A stretch of 64,000 nt of DNA from Rotaria sordida (Eukaryota; Rotifera; Eurotatoria; Philodinida; Philodinidae), in the NCBI GenBank assembly GCA_905250125.1, contig CAJNOL010000034.1, positions 215,649-279,648 on the forward strand, in the 5' to 3' direction. Both the position numbers and the translations under genes were made by a program. Each line of letters starts with the position of its first letter. Position 1 is the first letter of the stretch. Under the pieces are notes generated by a model, which was not told where the DNA came from, did not search any database, and saw only the letters and a list, made by a program, of their open reading frames with translations. Shown here one piece after another: positions 1-12,755 of this stretch.

Positions 1-59
1 TAGTAAGCATTAAAAAAGCGGTGATTATCTCTTTATGAAATAAAGACTTTCATTTCTAG

Positions 60-1045
60 CTTGGTCTTTACTTGATTTAGACCGTGTTCTTCTTACTCCA
101 ACACAAAAATCTGAAAAAAATGGTAAGAACAAAAAAATAAATAATTTTAACAGATTTCTTCATTATTTATGTGTAGTTTTAACTCATTCAGAAACTCGTT
201 ATAAAAATGGTTCATTTCGTCAAGTATTAAAATGGGATCGATCATTAGGACAATATGGTGATGGAAATAATGCATTTCGTGAACCAAATAGTGTTGCATG
301 GCTTGAATGTGGAAAATTAGCTGTTGTTGATACAAATGCGCATTGTATAAAAGTTTTTGATAGTGAAACAGGTCAATTTGAATATTCATTTGGTCGTGGT
401 CGAACATTAGGTTGTCAAAATTTAATTTATCCATATCGTATAGCTGTTGTACCTGGTGGTGATGATCAATTAGTTGTTATTCAACGTCATCCTCGACCAC
501 AAATTCATGTATTTAGTTCTAAAGGTGAATTGATTCGTCGATTTGGTCAACATTTAGAAAAACCACGTGCATTAACTGTTGATCAATCACATCGTATTCT
601 TGTTATTGAATCTCAATTACAAAAATTACATATGTTTTCATTAGATGGAAAAATTTTATTTGTATTTAATTTAAATGAACAATTACAATTTCCAACATCA
701 ATTTGTTCAAATAATTATGAAATATTTATATCTGATAATCATTTACATACAATAAAAGTTTTTTCATATAATGGACAATTAATACGTGAAATAAAAGAAA
801 CAAATTATATAACATATCCAACAAATATTAAATTAAATTCTAAAGGACAATTAATAACAATTGATAATCATCAAGGTTTAAATATAACTATTTATGATGA
901 ATATCAACAAAAAAAACGTTTAGGTGCATATACAGCTCGAATTTGTCATTCACAAATTCTCGATGTTGCTATTCAACCAAAACAAAATATTCTTCATTTA
1001 GCTTCAAAAGATTATCGAGTTTATACTTATCAACTTCCGTTGTAA
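60..1045 (+). CDS. brat: TRIM-NHL protein of the brat/NCL-1 type, 3' part
   Basis: Only the C-terminal part of the gene is present. Two exons are readable, 60-122 and 177-1045, joined in phase over a 54-nt intron; GTAAGC at position 3 suggests another exon ends at the window edge. The last ~270 residues form a six-bladed NHL propeller with repeated GxF..P..VA..., VVDTNAHCIKVFD and IFISDNHLHTIKVF motifs. The C-terminus LASKDYRVYTYQLPL matches the end of Drosophila Brat and nematode NCL-1. In that family the NHL domain binds RNA and represses translation with Pumilio/Nanos partners in the cytoplasm, usually behind B-box and coiled-coil domains that would lie upstream of this window. The stop is TAA at 1043-1045. 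Membership of the brat/TRIM2/3/71 group is firm; strict orthology to brat is inferred. Confidence 0.85.
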
Positions 1046-1427
1046 ATAAATGAAATTTATCAATTATTACTATTATTATTATGGGTTTTTTGGTCTACTT
1101 TGTCGTTCTATAGTTGTTTAATTTTATTTAGTTAATCTTTCAAATCAGTTTTTTTTATCTTACTTTTTTATTTTTAAATATATTTATTATTTTTCAATTC
1201 ATAACATAAAAGCGTCCTCTGTACGTTTTGACATAATTATATGATTGGTTACAAGCTCATTCGATGAATGATTGGTTGAGATATTTATATTCACTCAATC
1301 GTGTCTACTATCTACGTAGTCAATTGTTACAATCACATAACTACCTTTGATGTACAGATATGAAAAAAAGAATCATTTTCTCATTCAATGCTTAATGATC
1401 ATATAGGAATTTCTTTTTGTATTTTAG
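1046..1427. other. intergenic, 382 bp
   Basis: This AT-rich spacer lies between two genes on the same strand and has no ORF of note. Its last bases form a pyrimidine-rich 3' splice acceptor ending in TTTTAG directly against the ATG of the next gene (see separate entry). Confidence 0.7.
1410..1427 (+). promoter_or_regulatory. 3' splice acceptor abutting the SEL1L start codon
   Basis: TTTCTTTTTGTATTTTAG is a good polypyrimidine-plus-AG acceptor and is immediately followed by the ATG at 1428. No matching coding exon is visible upstream. It is either the 3' end of a 5'UTR intron or a spliced-leader trans-splicing site; trans-splicing is known in bdelloid rotifers. The sequence shows only the acceptor, so the trans-splicing reading is inference. 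Confidence 0.45.
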
Positions 1428-4400
1428 ATGCATCAATCTTCTTCTCATAAACGTGTATATTTAATTGTTTTCATTCTTGTTGTTTTAATTAGACATTCTA
1501 TATCAAGTAAGGAGACATAGAAAATTAATAATTTTATATTAAATACTTCTTACATGATTTTAAATAAAAGTAAATTTTCTAATATTTATCAAAATAATAG
1601 AAATAATTAAACGATTTTTATATCATTATTTCATGTTAAAGTTGAATTCAAATTTTATACTATGAAAGATTTTGTTTTTCTTAGCTGATCCAAACGTTAA
1701 ATCTGAACAATCCGACGATAACGATAAAACTGATTCTATATCAGTAAGTTTTACAAAAAATTTATATATTCATTCTTTATAAAATACTTGATTTTTTACA
1801 GTCGGAAGTACCAATTGATCAATCAACTGATGAAATAACTGAACCAATAAAATCTGATGAAGATAATAAACCAGAAAATGAAATAAATCCTTCTGAATCA
1901 AAACCAAGAAAAAATAATGAATCAAGTAAATCCAAAGAAAAGTTAATAATTAAATATCGTATTGAAAAAGAAAAGCCAAATTCTGATGTACAAGAAGAAA
2001 ATCCTAATCTATTAAATACTCAGAATGATATTCCTGCTACATTAGAAGAATCTCAATTAAATACTAATGAAAACAATAATGATATTCAAGAAGAAGAAGA
2101 ACATGATGATGATGATCATGATAAGCATGATGATGATGAAATTCCTTTAACACCTGAAATGAAACGTGCTAATACAATTTATCATCAAGCTATGAAATTT
2201 ATTAATGTAACAACTAATCGACAATATGAAATGTAAAAATAAATAATTTATTTATTTTGGTTGAATATTTGATATATCTTTTATTTAGAGCGTATAAATT
2301 ATTTAAACAAGCTGCTGATTTAGGTCATATTGGAGCAAAAGAAGAACTTGCTTTTGGGCATATTGTGGGTGTATATTTACCAATGGATTTTAATCTTGCT
2401 AAAACATATTTTGAAGAAGGCATTAAAATTGGTTCATCAGAATCTCATTATGTAAATTAATATTTAATTTTAATTATTAAATTTATTTTTCTTTTCTCTC
2501 TTTTCATGAAGGGACTTTATTTCTTGAATAGTATTGGACTTATTCCAAATGCAAGCATTTCAAAAGTAAATTTATATTCTATTGAGATTATTAACATTTG
2601 TTATGATTTATTTAGGCACTAGTTCATTTAACGTTTGCTGCTGTTGATGGAAATCATTTTGCTCAAATGGCACTTGTAAGTATTGTAAAAATAGAATAGA
2701 TAAAGATGTACAGTGTAGGGTAACCCTGCACATCTTATGTGATGAATAATTTACTTTTATATGAAAAATTCAGTTCACATATGTACATAAGATTAGATTA
2801 AATATGTTTTCATTAACTTTTCCAATAGATATATAATTTGAAAAATTGAAGTTAATAATGATAATTCGACTCGAGTAAATTATAGTATGTAATCGACATA
2901 TAACCGATCTATTACAGAGCATCTCTCGAAGATATAAAAAAAAAGAACGTCGTCGGTTAAATTTATTTTTTAATTGAAAATAGATAATATCAAATTTTAC
3001 CTTGTCTTATTAAGATGTAAAATAATTATTTTTTATTGACAACTATTATTTTTAATTGTAATTTTGATTGTACGATAATGTAACTTTGATTATATGATAA
3101 CATCCAAACATTCCAAAAAAAAACAAAATTTAATTACAGTACAAATGATATTTCTATTAATCAAATCTATGCAAACAACAGATGAAAAGCTTGCGATAGT
3201 CGTTCAAGGTCTATATCTAGAAGAAAAGAAACATATTGATTTCATACTATAAAAAATTTAATTAAGTCTATCGCGACATGCACTTGACATCCGAGCAATA
3301 TTGTGTCTCTTCCTATATTTAGGCTTATCGATATTGGCGTACGATAAACGTTGGTCATAGCTGTGAATTAGCTTTAATGTTTTATCAACAAGCTGCTTCA
3401 TATGGTAGAAGAAGTTTTTGTTTCTTCTTTGTTTCATACATAAAGAAAAAAAAATTTTATTTTCATATATATATATTTAAGTTGCTTCAAAAATAACAAC
3501 AGCTAGTGGTTTAATGATTCAACGTATTCGTCTATATGATGATGAAGAACGTCCAATACAAAATAATATTTTGATTGATCATAATCTTTTACAATATTAT
3601 CAATTATTAGCTGATCGTGGTGATCCACAAGCTCAAGTATGCTAAAAAAAAGAAACCTTATTTTCTAATCAGATAAAATATTTTATTTAGTATGGTATTG
3701 GTCAATTATATTATTTTCGTGATGTAGCATATGATAAAGCACTTTATTATTTTCGTTTAGCAGCTGAAAATGGTAATGTAAATGCTATAGCATATTTAGG
3801 AAAATTATATTCAGAAAAAAATGATTTTATTCAACAAAATAATCAAACAGCTGTACAGTTTTTTCAAAGTGCAGCTGATAAAGGTAATCCAATAGGTCAA
3901 GCTGGTCTTGGTCTAGCATATTATCATGGTGCTGGTGTTGAAAAAGATTATGACAAAGCTTTTAGATTATTTCATTTATCAGCTGATCAATCTTATGCCG
4001 AAGGACAACTTATGCTTGGTGTTATGTATTATAATGGTCAAGGTATTCAACGAGATTTTAAAATGGCTCTTAAATGGTTTCAAGCTGCATCTCAATCAGG
4101 ACATGTTCTTGCTTATTATAATTTAGCACAAATGCATGCAACTGGTACAGGTGTATTACGATCATGTCCGACAGCTACAGAACTTTTTAAAAGTGTTGCT
4201 GAACGTGGTCAATGGGCAAACATGTTTACAAAAGCATTTCAATTGTATAATCAAGGACATATTGAACAAGCATTTATGATTTATTTATATTTAGCTGAAC
4301 TTGGTTATGAAGTTGCACAATCGAATGTTGCTTATATTATTGATCAAATGCCATTTGATATTTCAAATATATATAAAAAACAAGAAGAAAGATATAGAAA

Positions 4401-6111
4401 AGCATTAATTTATTGGCATAGAGCTGCTACTCAGGGTTTTCATTATGCAAGAATTAAATTAGGAGATTCTTATTATTAGTAAGTTCGAAAAAGAAAAACT
4501 TTTCATACAATTTCTATATGATTAAAATTTCAAACACAAGAAATAGAAAAGATAATTAATTATAGTAATGTTTGATATAATACAAAATCATATAAAATCT
4601 ATTCAGTAACATTACAAAGTTTACTTATAAGGATTTGAATAAGAACGACGTATCTTCTTTTCTGATGCTGCATTACATCAGAGAGGTGCGAGTTCATGCT
4701 TTTGTGGATCCGAACTCAGCTCGAAGCATGGGTTCGGATGCCGGACATGATCTCATGCTCGAACCCGACCCGACAATTAATCAGATCTTAACGTTTCAAA
4801 ATATTTTTCGCTTTTTAAACCGCTATCTATATAAAGGCATAGGAGTGAAAACCTGAGTAATTTATTGTGCTAGAGAACAGTTCACAGAAATGGCAAAACG
4901 ATATGGTTTTACTAAAAGAATTCGTTTTTTGATGAAAATTCCTCTACAGATGATGAGAAACCATATGACGAAGTAACTGAATACATGGAGAGGAAGATGA
5001 ATTATGAAAAAGGTGAATATGTATTACTGTGAGAGAAAAAGCATTTATGTATGATCTGCAATTATGACGTTTGTCATCGACACTGTGTTCCATGTTAGTA
5101 TCAAGTAAAATTCGACTTAGCGAAGTTGATCGAATTTTAGAAGCAGAAAAACACTAAGTGAATCTCGATTCACAACTTTTTTTTGCGAGATTTGAGATGA
5201 TCTCTTTCATTCTGTTTTTTTTTATGGAAACAATTATATAGTATATTTTTTCATATAAAACAAAAAAGTTTGAAAACTGTACTATGATTGTGAAAGTATC
5301 TGCCGGATGTCGATTAGCTCTGGTCCGGATCTGAGGTTTTATCTATGTATTGGCTACACTCAGAAAAAATTTAATATACAGTTATTTTTTGTTTCTCACT
5401 TTTCCATCACTCAATACTTGATAAATTAAAAATTTTTGCTTCGCTGAAAAGAGCATTATATTAAGCAAAAAATGACATTAAACAATTATATGCTATATGC
5501 AATCTAAGGAGTTGCGAATCTAGATTCTTGTGAACCTGCAGCTTTATAGTTTATAAGATGTATTGGTGTTAAAATTTTATTTTATATTTTTATAGTGGAC
5601 ATGGAACTGAACAAAATTATGAATTAGCAGCTAGTCATTATAAATCTGCAAGTGATTTAAGTCGAAATCCTCAAGCAATGTTTAATTTAGCATATATGCA
5701 TGAAAAAGGATTAGGATTAAAACGAGTAAATTGATTATTTTTTTTTTTAATTTTCATTTGATTATTATATATTTTAATCTGTTTTTTTTTTAAAATTAGG
5801 ATATACATCTAGCAAAACGTTTCTATGATATGGCATTAGAAACTAATGTAGACGCTTATTTACCGGTTGCTATTGTTCTTCTCAAACTTAAGTTTGAAAT
5901 AATTTTTGAAAATTTATTTTCAAATTTTTTCTCATTTACGAACAATAAATCATCAAATACAGAAGAAAATAATTCAGCCACAATTGATTTAGATTCATCG
6001 TGGGATTTATATTTAATGGTAATATTACTTGGACTTATTGGTGTTTTTTATACAATACGTAGACAAAGAGCTGCTGTATTACAGCAACCAGTCCAAGTTC
6101 CAATGCAGTGA
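1428..6111 (+). CDS. SEL1L: SEL1L/HRD3, ERAD adaptor with Sel1-like repeats
   Basis: Eleven exons: 1428-1506, 1685-1743, 1802-2232, 2289-2451, 2512-2565, 2616-2675, 3323-3404, 3482-3636, 3691-4478, 5596-5725, 5800-6111. All phases agree and give about 770 residues, close to human SEL1L. The N-terminus is a signal peptide (MHQSSSHKRVYLIVFILVVL). It is followed by an acidic, low-complexity region of ~130 residues, then repeated Sel1/TPR-like units (for example LGVMYYNGQGI, LAQMHATGTGV, LAYMHEKGLGL). Near the end a single membrane helix (WDLYLMVILLGLIGVFYTI) is followed by a short basic cytosolic tail. SEL1L sits in the ER membrane with its repeats in the lumen; it binds and stabilises the ubiquitin ligase HRD1 and delivers misfolded proteins for retrotranslocation. 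Two introns are long (2676-3322 and 4479-5595); the second carries a transposon relic. No disabling change is seen. Confidence 0.93.
4630..5345 (+). mobile_element. decayed hAT-type transposon inside a SEL1L intron
   Basis: This segment of the 1.1-kb intron is more GC-rich than its surroundings on the left (4680-4790, with GAACCCGACCCGA-type motifs seen in subterminal regions of some hAT elements). It contains two short coding relics on the + strand. At 4927-5031 one frame reads DEVTEYMERKMNYEKGEYVLL. At about 5097-5157 another reads LVSSKIRLSEVDRILEAEKH followed by a stop. Both resemble the C-terminal dimerisation segment of hAT transposases (a DE..EYL..K block before the WW motif, and the S.KR.RL..E.V..L block). 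The catalytic part is absent and frames are broken, so it is dead. Family assignment is by eye and tentative; outer boundaries are approximate. Confidence 0.45.
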
Positions 6112-7819
6112 TATTTATTTATTAATCTTTGTTTTTTTTTATTTTTTTTTGCTTGCTTTGTTGATTTGAAATTTTTAAAATAATGTTGTCAATGTTTTTT
6201 TTGAAGGATGTGTGTTTGTAAAAAAAAAACGAAAAGAAAAGAAAAGCCTTGTTACATTAAGCATTCATCTATTTGTTTATATTTTCTTGATTTATACATA
6301 TATATGCACAACAAACCTAATAATGCCAACTTTCTGTTGTCATTTTAGATAAGAATTCTAATTCAATGATTATTTATTAAACTCATTATTTGAAGTGATT
6401 ATATGTATTCAAGAAGATGAGAAATACAATCAATGACTATACAAACATTTAGTTATAAAACAAAGGTTATTATTTGTAGAGTGAAAGAGAACTTTTCAGC
6501 ACTATTTCTAACTTTTAAAGCATGACAACAATAATATCACGAAAAACTGTTTGAACTTTGTTGTAATTACTAACCTATGACACGAAAGTTTCGGCACAAA
6601 ATATTCATTCATTTTTCGGTCACTTAAAGACAGATGGTTAGATCCAGAAGCACTCAGATAGAATTAAACTTTAGTGATTGTACAGAATACTAGTATAGTC
6701 GATATTGTATATCGATTGAAACCTATCAAACTAAAAAACAATGCGAAATAGTTTTTAATGGATTAATTTTGTAGAGCAAAACTTGTTCTACAAAGGATGA
6801 TATTTATTTTTGCATGACAATTTTTAAAATTTTGTATTTTTGAAACAGAGATTTTCTAACCATTGCCAATTTCTATAGAAACTAACGCTTTAGTATAAAC
6901 GCATAGATGAGATTTCGCTCACCGTAACTAGAAGTGTAAGCTGATTGGCTGTGTTGCCGCCACGTACAAAAATAGATATTTGATTTTTGAAAATTTTCAA
7001 CGTCTCAAACCAGTTCTTCTTGGAGATGCTAGCGTCTGATTTCTTGTCAAGAAATTCTCTTAGGATGCAACAAATCTAGAATAGATGATTTTATTTGTAT
7101 TTGGCAGCTTAGATTTAGATATGAAGCATGGATTTGCTTTTAAACTAAATCTATATAAATAGTTTATAATTTGATGATTGTTATCGGAGCGCAAACTATT
7201 TATGCTATGTTTATCTAAGACCAAATCAAAATCCAAATACGAAGGATTTGGTACCAAAATCTTTTTCTGATTGTGCCGCATCTCTACTAGTAAAGTAGAT
7301 CGTTGTTGATATCACCTTATGTTACTATATCAAATCTCAGATCCAGACTATATAAAACCAAATTCTAAAGCTTTGTGTTTGATGCAGTTCTAAGTTCTCT
7401 ACCATCCATTTTTTTCTTTTTTTCATTTCGAAATTTCTCGAGATTAAGAAAATTTCCTACCGTCGAAATTTCAAATATTCCTAGTTGTCGCCACCGATCA
7501 ATACATTGGCTTACATTTTTGATTGTAATATCTCATTTTTAGGACCTTCACCAAAACCGCTATTTGACTTTATATAGACGCAGTTTTGAACTTTTTTCAC
7601 AAAAAATTTACTAATAGTTGTTTAGTCTTACCTGAGAAGGAAAATTTCAGCATATATTTGGAAATAATAAAAAAAGATCTGATTATGCCTCTAACCAGTT
7701 TTCTTTTAATAACGAAAAAATGAGCGAATATTTTGTATCGAAACTTTCGCATCATAGTTTATATGTTTTATTTTAGATTATGTATAGTCTTATCTAATGT
7801 TTGGTTGTTTGTATTTTGT
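6112..7819. other. intergenic, 1.7 kb
   Basis: No convincing exon is visible on either strand. A probable hAT-like MITE relic lies at 7051-7290 (separate entry). A pyrimidine-rich acceptor (ATGTTTTATTTTAG) ends at 7776, 43 nt before the ATG of the next gene, and probably starts its transcript body. Confidence 0.6.
7051..7290. mobile_element. relic of a hAT-like MITE
   Basis: The left end TTAGGATGCAACAAAT closely resembles the terminus TAGGGATGCAACAAAT of the intact hAT MITE at 42537-42890. The right end, GTGCCGCATCTCTA, is a degraded inverted counterpart. An inner partial inverted repeat (AAATAGTTT near 7157 against AAACTATTT near 7192) also folds. No matching 8-bp target duplication remains, so this is an old or rearranged copy. 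Confidence 0.35.
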
Positions 7820-8537
7820 ATGGCACAAGAGTTCATATTAACTCTACTTTCACTTTTTTATTTTCTGTTGTCGTCTGTATGCACAACAAATAATTTTTCT
7901 TATTCTGCTTCATCACTATCATCAAATACTGCTCCATATTGTTCATTTTTTTCTAATCGTGCACCAAGTCCACAACCAGGATTGACTAATTGTACATGGC
8001 TTAGAGAGAATAGTTGTTGTCGAGATAATGAAGTGCGTCTTATTTTTTCTCAGGTTAATTAAAACTAATAAAATTTATATATTCATTTATAGTCTCAACT
8101 ATGCTTTGCTTTTTTTTTCTATTTAGGTACGTCCATTAATTGGTTCATCATCAGAATGTACACATTTCATTAATGTCTTAATGTGTTATGTATGTTCACC
8201 ATTACAATATGGATTTTATCGAAGTGAACGTTTACATGTATGTTTATCATATTGTGATCGAATGTATAAAGCATGTGCAAGAGCATTAATGAAAGGTATA
8301 CCTGTTGGTGAATTATATGCAAATGGACATGAATTTTGTCTTTCACGTCGTTTTGAAATACATGATATTGATAATTCATCATCATGTTTTTCTGATGATG
8401 GTTTAATATTACAAACAAAAAAACAAATCAACATAGATGATATTAATATGAGTTCAACAAATATTGAACGACCTAATTTTTTAAAATTATTTATTGTCAT
8501 ATGTTTAGCTGCAATGCTTAGTTTTATTCTATGTTGA
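7820..8537 (+). CDS. folate-receptor-like cysteine-rich protein, probably GPI-anchored
   Basis: Two exons, 7820-8053 and 8127-8537, give 214 residues. An N-terminal hydrophobic stretch (FILTLLSLFYFLLSSVC) is a signal peptide. The body is rich in cysteine: C-S-F-F near residue 42, then NCTWLRENSCCRDNE, then CYVCSPLQYGFY and VCLSYCDRMYKAC. This spacing fits the folate-receptor/HHIP-type cysteine-rich domain (Folate_rec family). The last ~19 residues are hydrophobic with no basic tail (FLKLFIVICLAAMLSFILC) after a Ser/Asn-rich linker, as in GPI-anchored proteins. Ligand and role are unknown; most invertebrate members have no shown folate binding. The start at 7820 was chosen because it gives a standard signal peptide; an upstream in-frame ATG at 7733 precedes the likely transcript acceptor at 7776. 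Confidence 0.72.
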
Positions 8538-11500
8538 TAGTAATACACATATTTTTGTTTATTTTTGAAACCTTTTTGTAATATGTCAAATATATTTATC
8601 AATGTTTCTGTAGAAAATTTAATTTTGTTGTATAATTATTTGATGCATTATAGAATAATTGGCAATACAATGAACATCTTATGTGTATTTATCACAATAT
8701 TCAACTCAACAATATTTTTTTAAAAATGTTCAATCATATAATTGATCATGGTATTTGTCAGTTAAACACATTCGAGATCATATTGGCATGTAGAATGTTT
8801 TAAAATACAAACATTTTGTTGAGTATTACAAGTAATTTATAATCGTTGGATATTGTGTAGTTATTATAAATACTCTTGTTTTTCTTTTATTGTATTATAA
8901 ATAAATAAAGTTGCAGGATAACAGAGAAAATGTTATGAAAGATAATGAAGAATGTATGATGGAAATCTGCAAGGATATCTTATCTTGAATGTATATATAT
9001 ATACATATGTATATGTATAACAGATATCTCAGGAGAAATTGCACTAAATCTCAGTGTATTTTTTTCTCGTGTTTTAATCATAAAAAATTTCCTCATATGC
9101 CTAAAGATTGAGAATTTCAAGCTGTAGAAAACCATCAACTTTCTCTTGTCGGCACAAAATTTAGAAGAAGAACACCTACTTAGTCATCCAACTACGACAG
9201 TCAACATCGTGGAAGCCTGATAACAACTTTTTTAAATAAAGGTTCCGATGAATTTTCAACTATCTCACGGAATTCTTCTTAAAATTCTGTATATCTGGAT
9301 GTATATTTAGGAGCAATAGTTTTGAAATAAACACAGCGAAAGTATCAGAAAAAGTCTTTTTTCTGGTATACCTCTGTCATCGTTATTTTCGCATTCAAAA
9401 TAACCGAAATATTTTCACGGTTCAATTTAACCTTGATACAGTTTTCTTAAGAATTAACTTCTACATCCAATAGCATAATAATAAATCTTTTACAGAGCAA
9501 GTCTAACATTTGACAACATGATTTTTCAAAGAACACTCAAAAAAAAAATTTTTCTTTTCTCTAAATGCCAAATAAGAATTGTTGCATGCAAGCGATCTAA
9601 TAAGATTTTACTAGAAATTATATACACAATGCCGAATATACATAGTTGAATATCTAAAAACAAAGAATCCAATATTTTCGTAAAATCCTATAAATTTAAC
9701 AATAATCTTAAAGAAATGCGTCTTTAAGACGGATTGCGCGATACGTGCCTTTCTTATTACCAAATTTCAATGGAAAATTACAAAGAAAAAGTATATTAGA
9801 TAATTTATGAATTTCCTCCATATTCGTAACTACGTGTTGCTTTAATACTAACTATCAAACCTAAGTTGTAACAGGTTTAATGTTACGTTTTCTCGTTGGC
9901 CTACTACAGTTTTTTTTTCCTTAATTCCTTATTGAACTATTTCATTTTCTAAGCATCAGTAAACTTATAATAAAATTAATTCAAGAAGAAAAACAAATAC
10001 TATGTAATTCATTCAGTTTTATGTGAGAAGTATAGAAATAAATGATGTATTGTTTATTGATTAACGAGTGATCGGAAAGTTTATAGACAAGATATTTGTT
10101 CACTTGTGACGTGTTGCCGATAGGTTAAAAGCTATGATTTTGTGCTCTTTTCAAATGTGGGCTTAGCATTTTGTTCTGGAGTAGTGAAATAATCTTTGAA
10201 AAATCTTTAAAAAAATTAGATTGGACAAAATATGTTTATTAATTTTGATTGCTTGAAAGCATTTCAGATGAGCCAAAAACCATAGGTCACAATCAGAATT
10301 TGAATAGAGACTTAGAAATGTTGTATCTATTTTTGTGGAACTTTTTGAAAAACTTGAAAAATTATTATTAATGATAAGCCAATAAGTTTTTGTTTACACT
10401 ATAAGTTTCGTTTCGAACGTGAGAAAAATTGTCGAAGAGAGCAGAGATTGCTCTACAAAATGTGATATTGAAGTAAGCTGTAGCTTTTAACCAAGTATTT
10501 TTTCAAGAGCTCTTTCTAATATAAAACGATTGTCGATTTTTCAAAAATTAGTATTTAGGAAAAATGGAAATTGAGGTACCTTATTGAAAGACAAAACAAA
10601 ACTTGAATTAGTGAACTTTTCAGGGTAGCTGTTGATCTACAAGCTGATATAAGTATAAATAAAGATCCTAACTTTTAGTTTCGAATCACAATAGTGAAAA
10701 TACAAAAATTTTTCATCGAAACTAAGTTACTTCACCATTCTCGAGCAAAACTTCTAAGCTCACAGTCGAGAAGAGCACAAAATCATAACTTTTGACTTGT
10801 CGGAAATACGTCAAAACTGAACAAACATCTTGTTTAAAAACTTTCCAATCATCCGTTATTACCAATGTAAAATTATTATTCTAAGATTTAAGGTCAAATA
10901 GATTATTTCTTCTATTATTTGCAGATTTTAGTATGTATATTTTATTTTTCATATTGAAGAATAAATTAGTTTAATAAATTTGATTTTCGATATAAATGAC
11001 GTTTTGTTTTCTATGCAAACTTAAAAGGGTGAGCACGACAGATGAGTTCTCGATATTTGAGCCTGACATAAACAAGAGATTAAAACATACAAAAAAAAAA
11101 TATTATTCGAATAAATTCACATTCACGTAAAAAATTCAACAGAGCTCTTGTTCTTTTGAATTACAAGTCTCTTGTTATCGAATGAAAAGAATAAACTAGT
11201 TATTGTAATTGCTCATTCAAAAGTTCATATTTTGCATGTTTCGTTAGTTTCACAAGTCCAGATTATAATTGTTGAGTCATTATCAAGTTGGCATGTTGTT
11301 TCTTTTCAAGTCTTCGAAAAATTCATAAAGTAATGATTTTTCTCGTACTGAACTCTGACCAGAGACACATGAGCTATTGTATCGAGGAAAATACATAAGA
11401 AATTAACAGTACTTTAATAGCTCGATATCAACCATCAGAATGGTGTAGGTGTGAATCAAATGAAAACGAATGCCCATACCCTACACCCAAAACTTAAGAA

Positions 11501-12755
11501 ACATGTTCAGTATGACTTTCGGATGAGCAATTACAATAATTTTAATCTCCTATTTATATCAGGTTCAAGTATCGAGAGCTCAATTGTCGGGAAGAGATGG
11601 CTCATCTATCGGGAGCTCATCTATCAGTATACCATTGAAAAGATAGATAATTAAGAAGGCATTTTCTCTTGTAACAATCAGTATGAAATTCTAAATTTTT
11701 TTTTGCTTCATAACTCTCCAGAATTAAAGGATATTTTTTTTTATTAACTCTGAACTTGGTCTGTTAATTTCTTCATTGCCTTTAATTCATTGTCATATTG
11801 ATACATATGTTTTACAATAGTTTTATTTCTATTCTTTTAAAAAACAAACGAGATTAACAATTTCTTTAAAAAAATAGAACTAATTCAATTTCACACAATA
11901 ACAATATTTTTTATTGAAAAGAGAAAAAAACGAGATAACATTCGAGTTTTACTCGAATGCGAAATACGGTGCGAGGCTTCAAACGTTGATTGTTCGAAAA
12001 ACCTATATCTCATAAGAAATGAATAATTGTCTCTAAGATTGATTACGAAATGCTTTTCACTAAAATATTTTTACTGAAATCAGGTTTTTTTTCGGGGTAG
12101 TAAATCGTAAAATTTACATTTGGACCGAAGTCAAAACATTGAACTCTGTTAAACAGATATCAACATGTTTTTAATAAAAAATACTTTCAATGAATCGCTT
12201 GATTCACTCTTCTATTCATTATCTATTATTAACTGTATTCATAGACGTTTTTACTATAAGCTCAGAAAGTGACGGTTAACATTTTTTTGCTGTTACCACT
12301 ATAATTATCATTGAGATTGAAAAAAAAGGAACTAATTTTTTTGGGACGCTAATCGTAAACAAACGGAACGTCCTTGGGAAGACGATGATATTGGTTTGAT
12401 CTCGATACTTTCATCTCACGCTTGAATGCGAATTTTCAATTTCCGTTCTCGAGATCATCGCGTATACAAAATAACAATTTTGACACATATCTTGAGAAAG
12501 TTAAATAAAAAAAAACTTGCGAAGGACTATATGAATACTCAGCTTCGCACCGCATTTAAAAGTCCAATTTCTGGAATAATAGATTTAGCGATGGTCGACA
12601 ATCAATATTAGGAATTAATTTATTCAAATCTATTCATGACGAACCATCCTATTGACAATAAACAATTGAATCAATATTTGTATATAAATCCAAAGATTTT
12701 TTAAAAATAATCCTAATTGAAATTTCCTAATAATATATTGCAAATTATTGCTAAT
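8538..12755. other. intergenic, 4.2 kb
   Basis: No gene was recognised. The stretch holds an AT microsatellite (about 8990-9020) and one complete terminal-inverted-repeat element (10062-10858, separate entry). The small ORFs here have no conserved features. Confidence 0.6.
10062..10858. mobile_element. non-autonomous TIR element, copy A
   Basis: The left end (10064 on: ACGAGTGATCGGAAAGTTTA) and the reverse complement of the right end (to 10856: ACGGATGATTGGAAAGTTTT) match over roughly 100-130 bp. The matching part extends through a shared CAAAATCATA/GATTTTGTGCTCTT block. Both ends are flanked by TA. The interior of ~550 bp has no coding capacity. A second copy at 15761-16590 matches across ends and interior at roughly 80% by eye. 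TA flanks suggest a Tc1/mariner-like mobiliser, but the family cannot be assigned from the ends alone. Confidence 0.75.

Noticed and set aside
147-434. His/Met-rich minus-strand ORF of 95 codons
   Set aside because: It is antisense to the NHL coding exon; the composition is that of the complement of AT-rich codons.
4635-4856. 73-codon ORF in a SEL1L intron
   Set aside because: It lies within the hAT-like relic, has no recognisable motif and no splice context.
11950-12570. Inverted match AAATACGGTGCGAGGCT / AGCTTCGCACCGCATTT
   Set aside because: Only about 17 bp align; the surroundings do not, so it may be chance.
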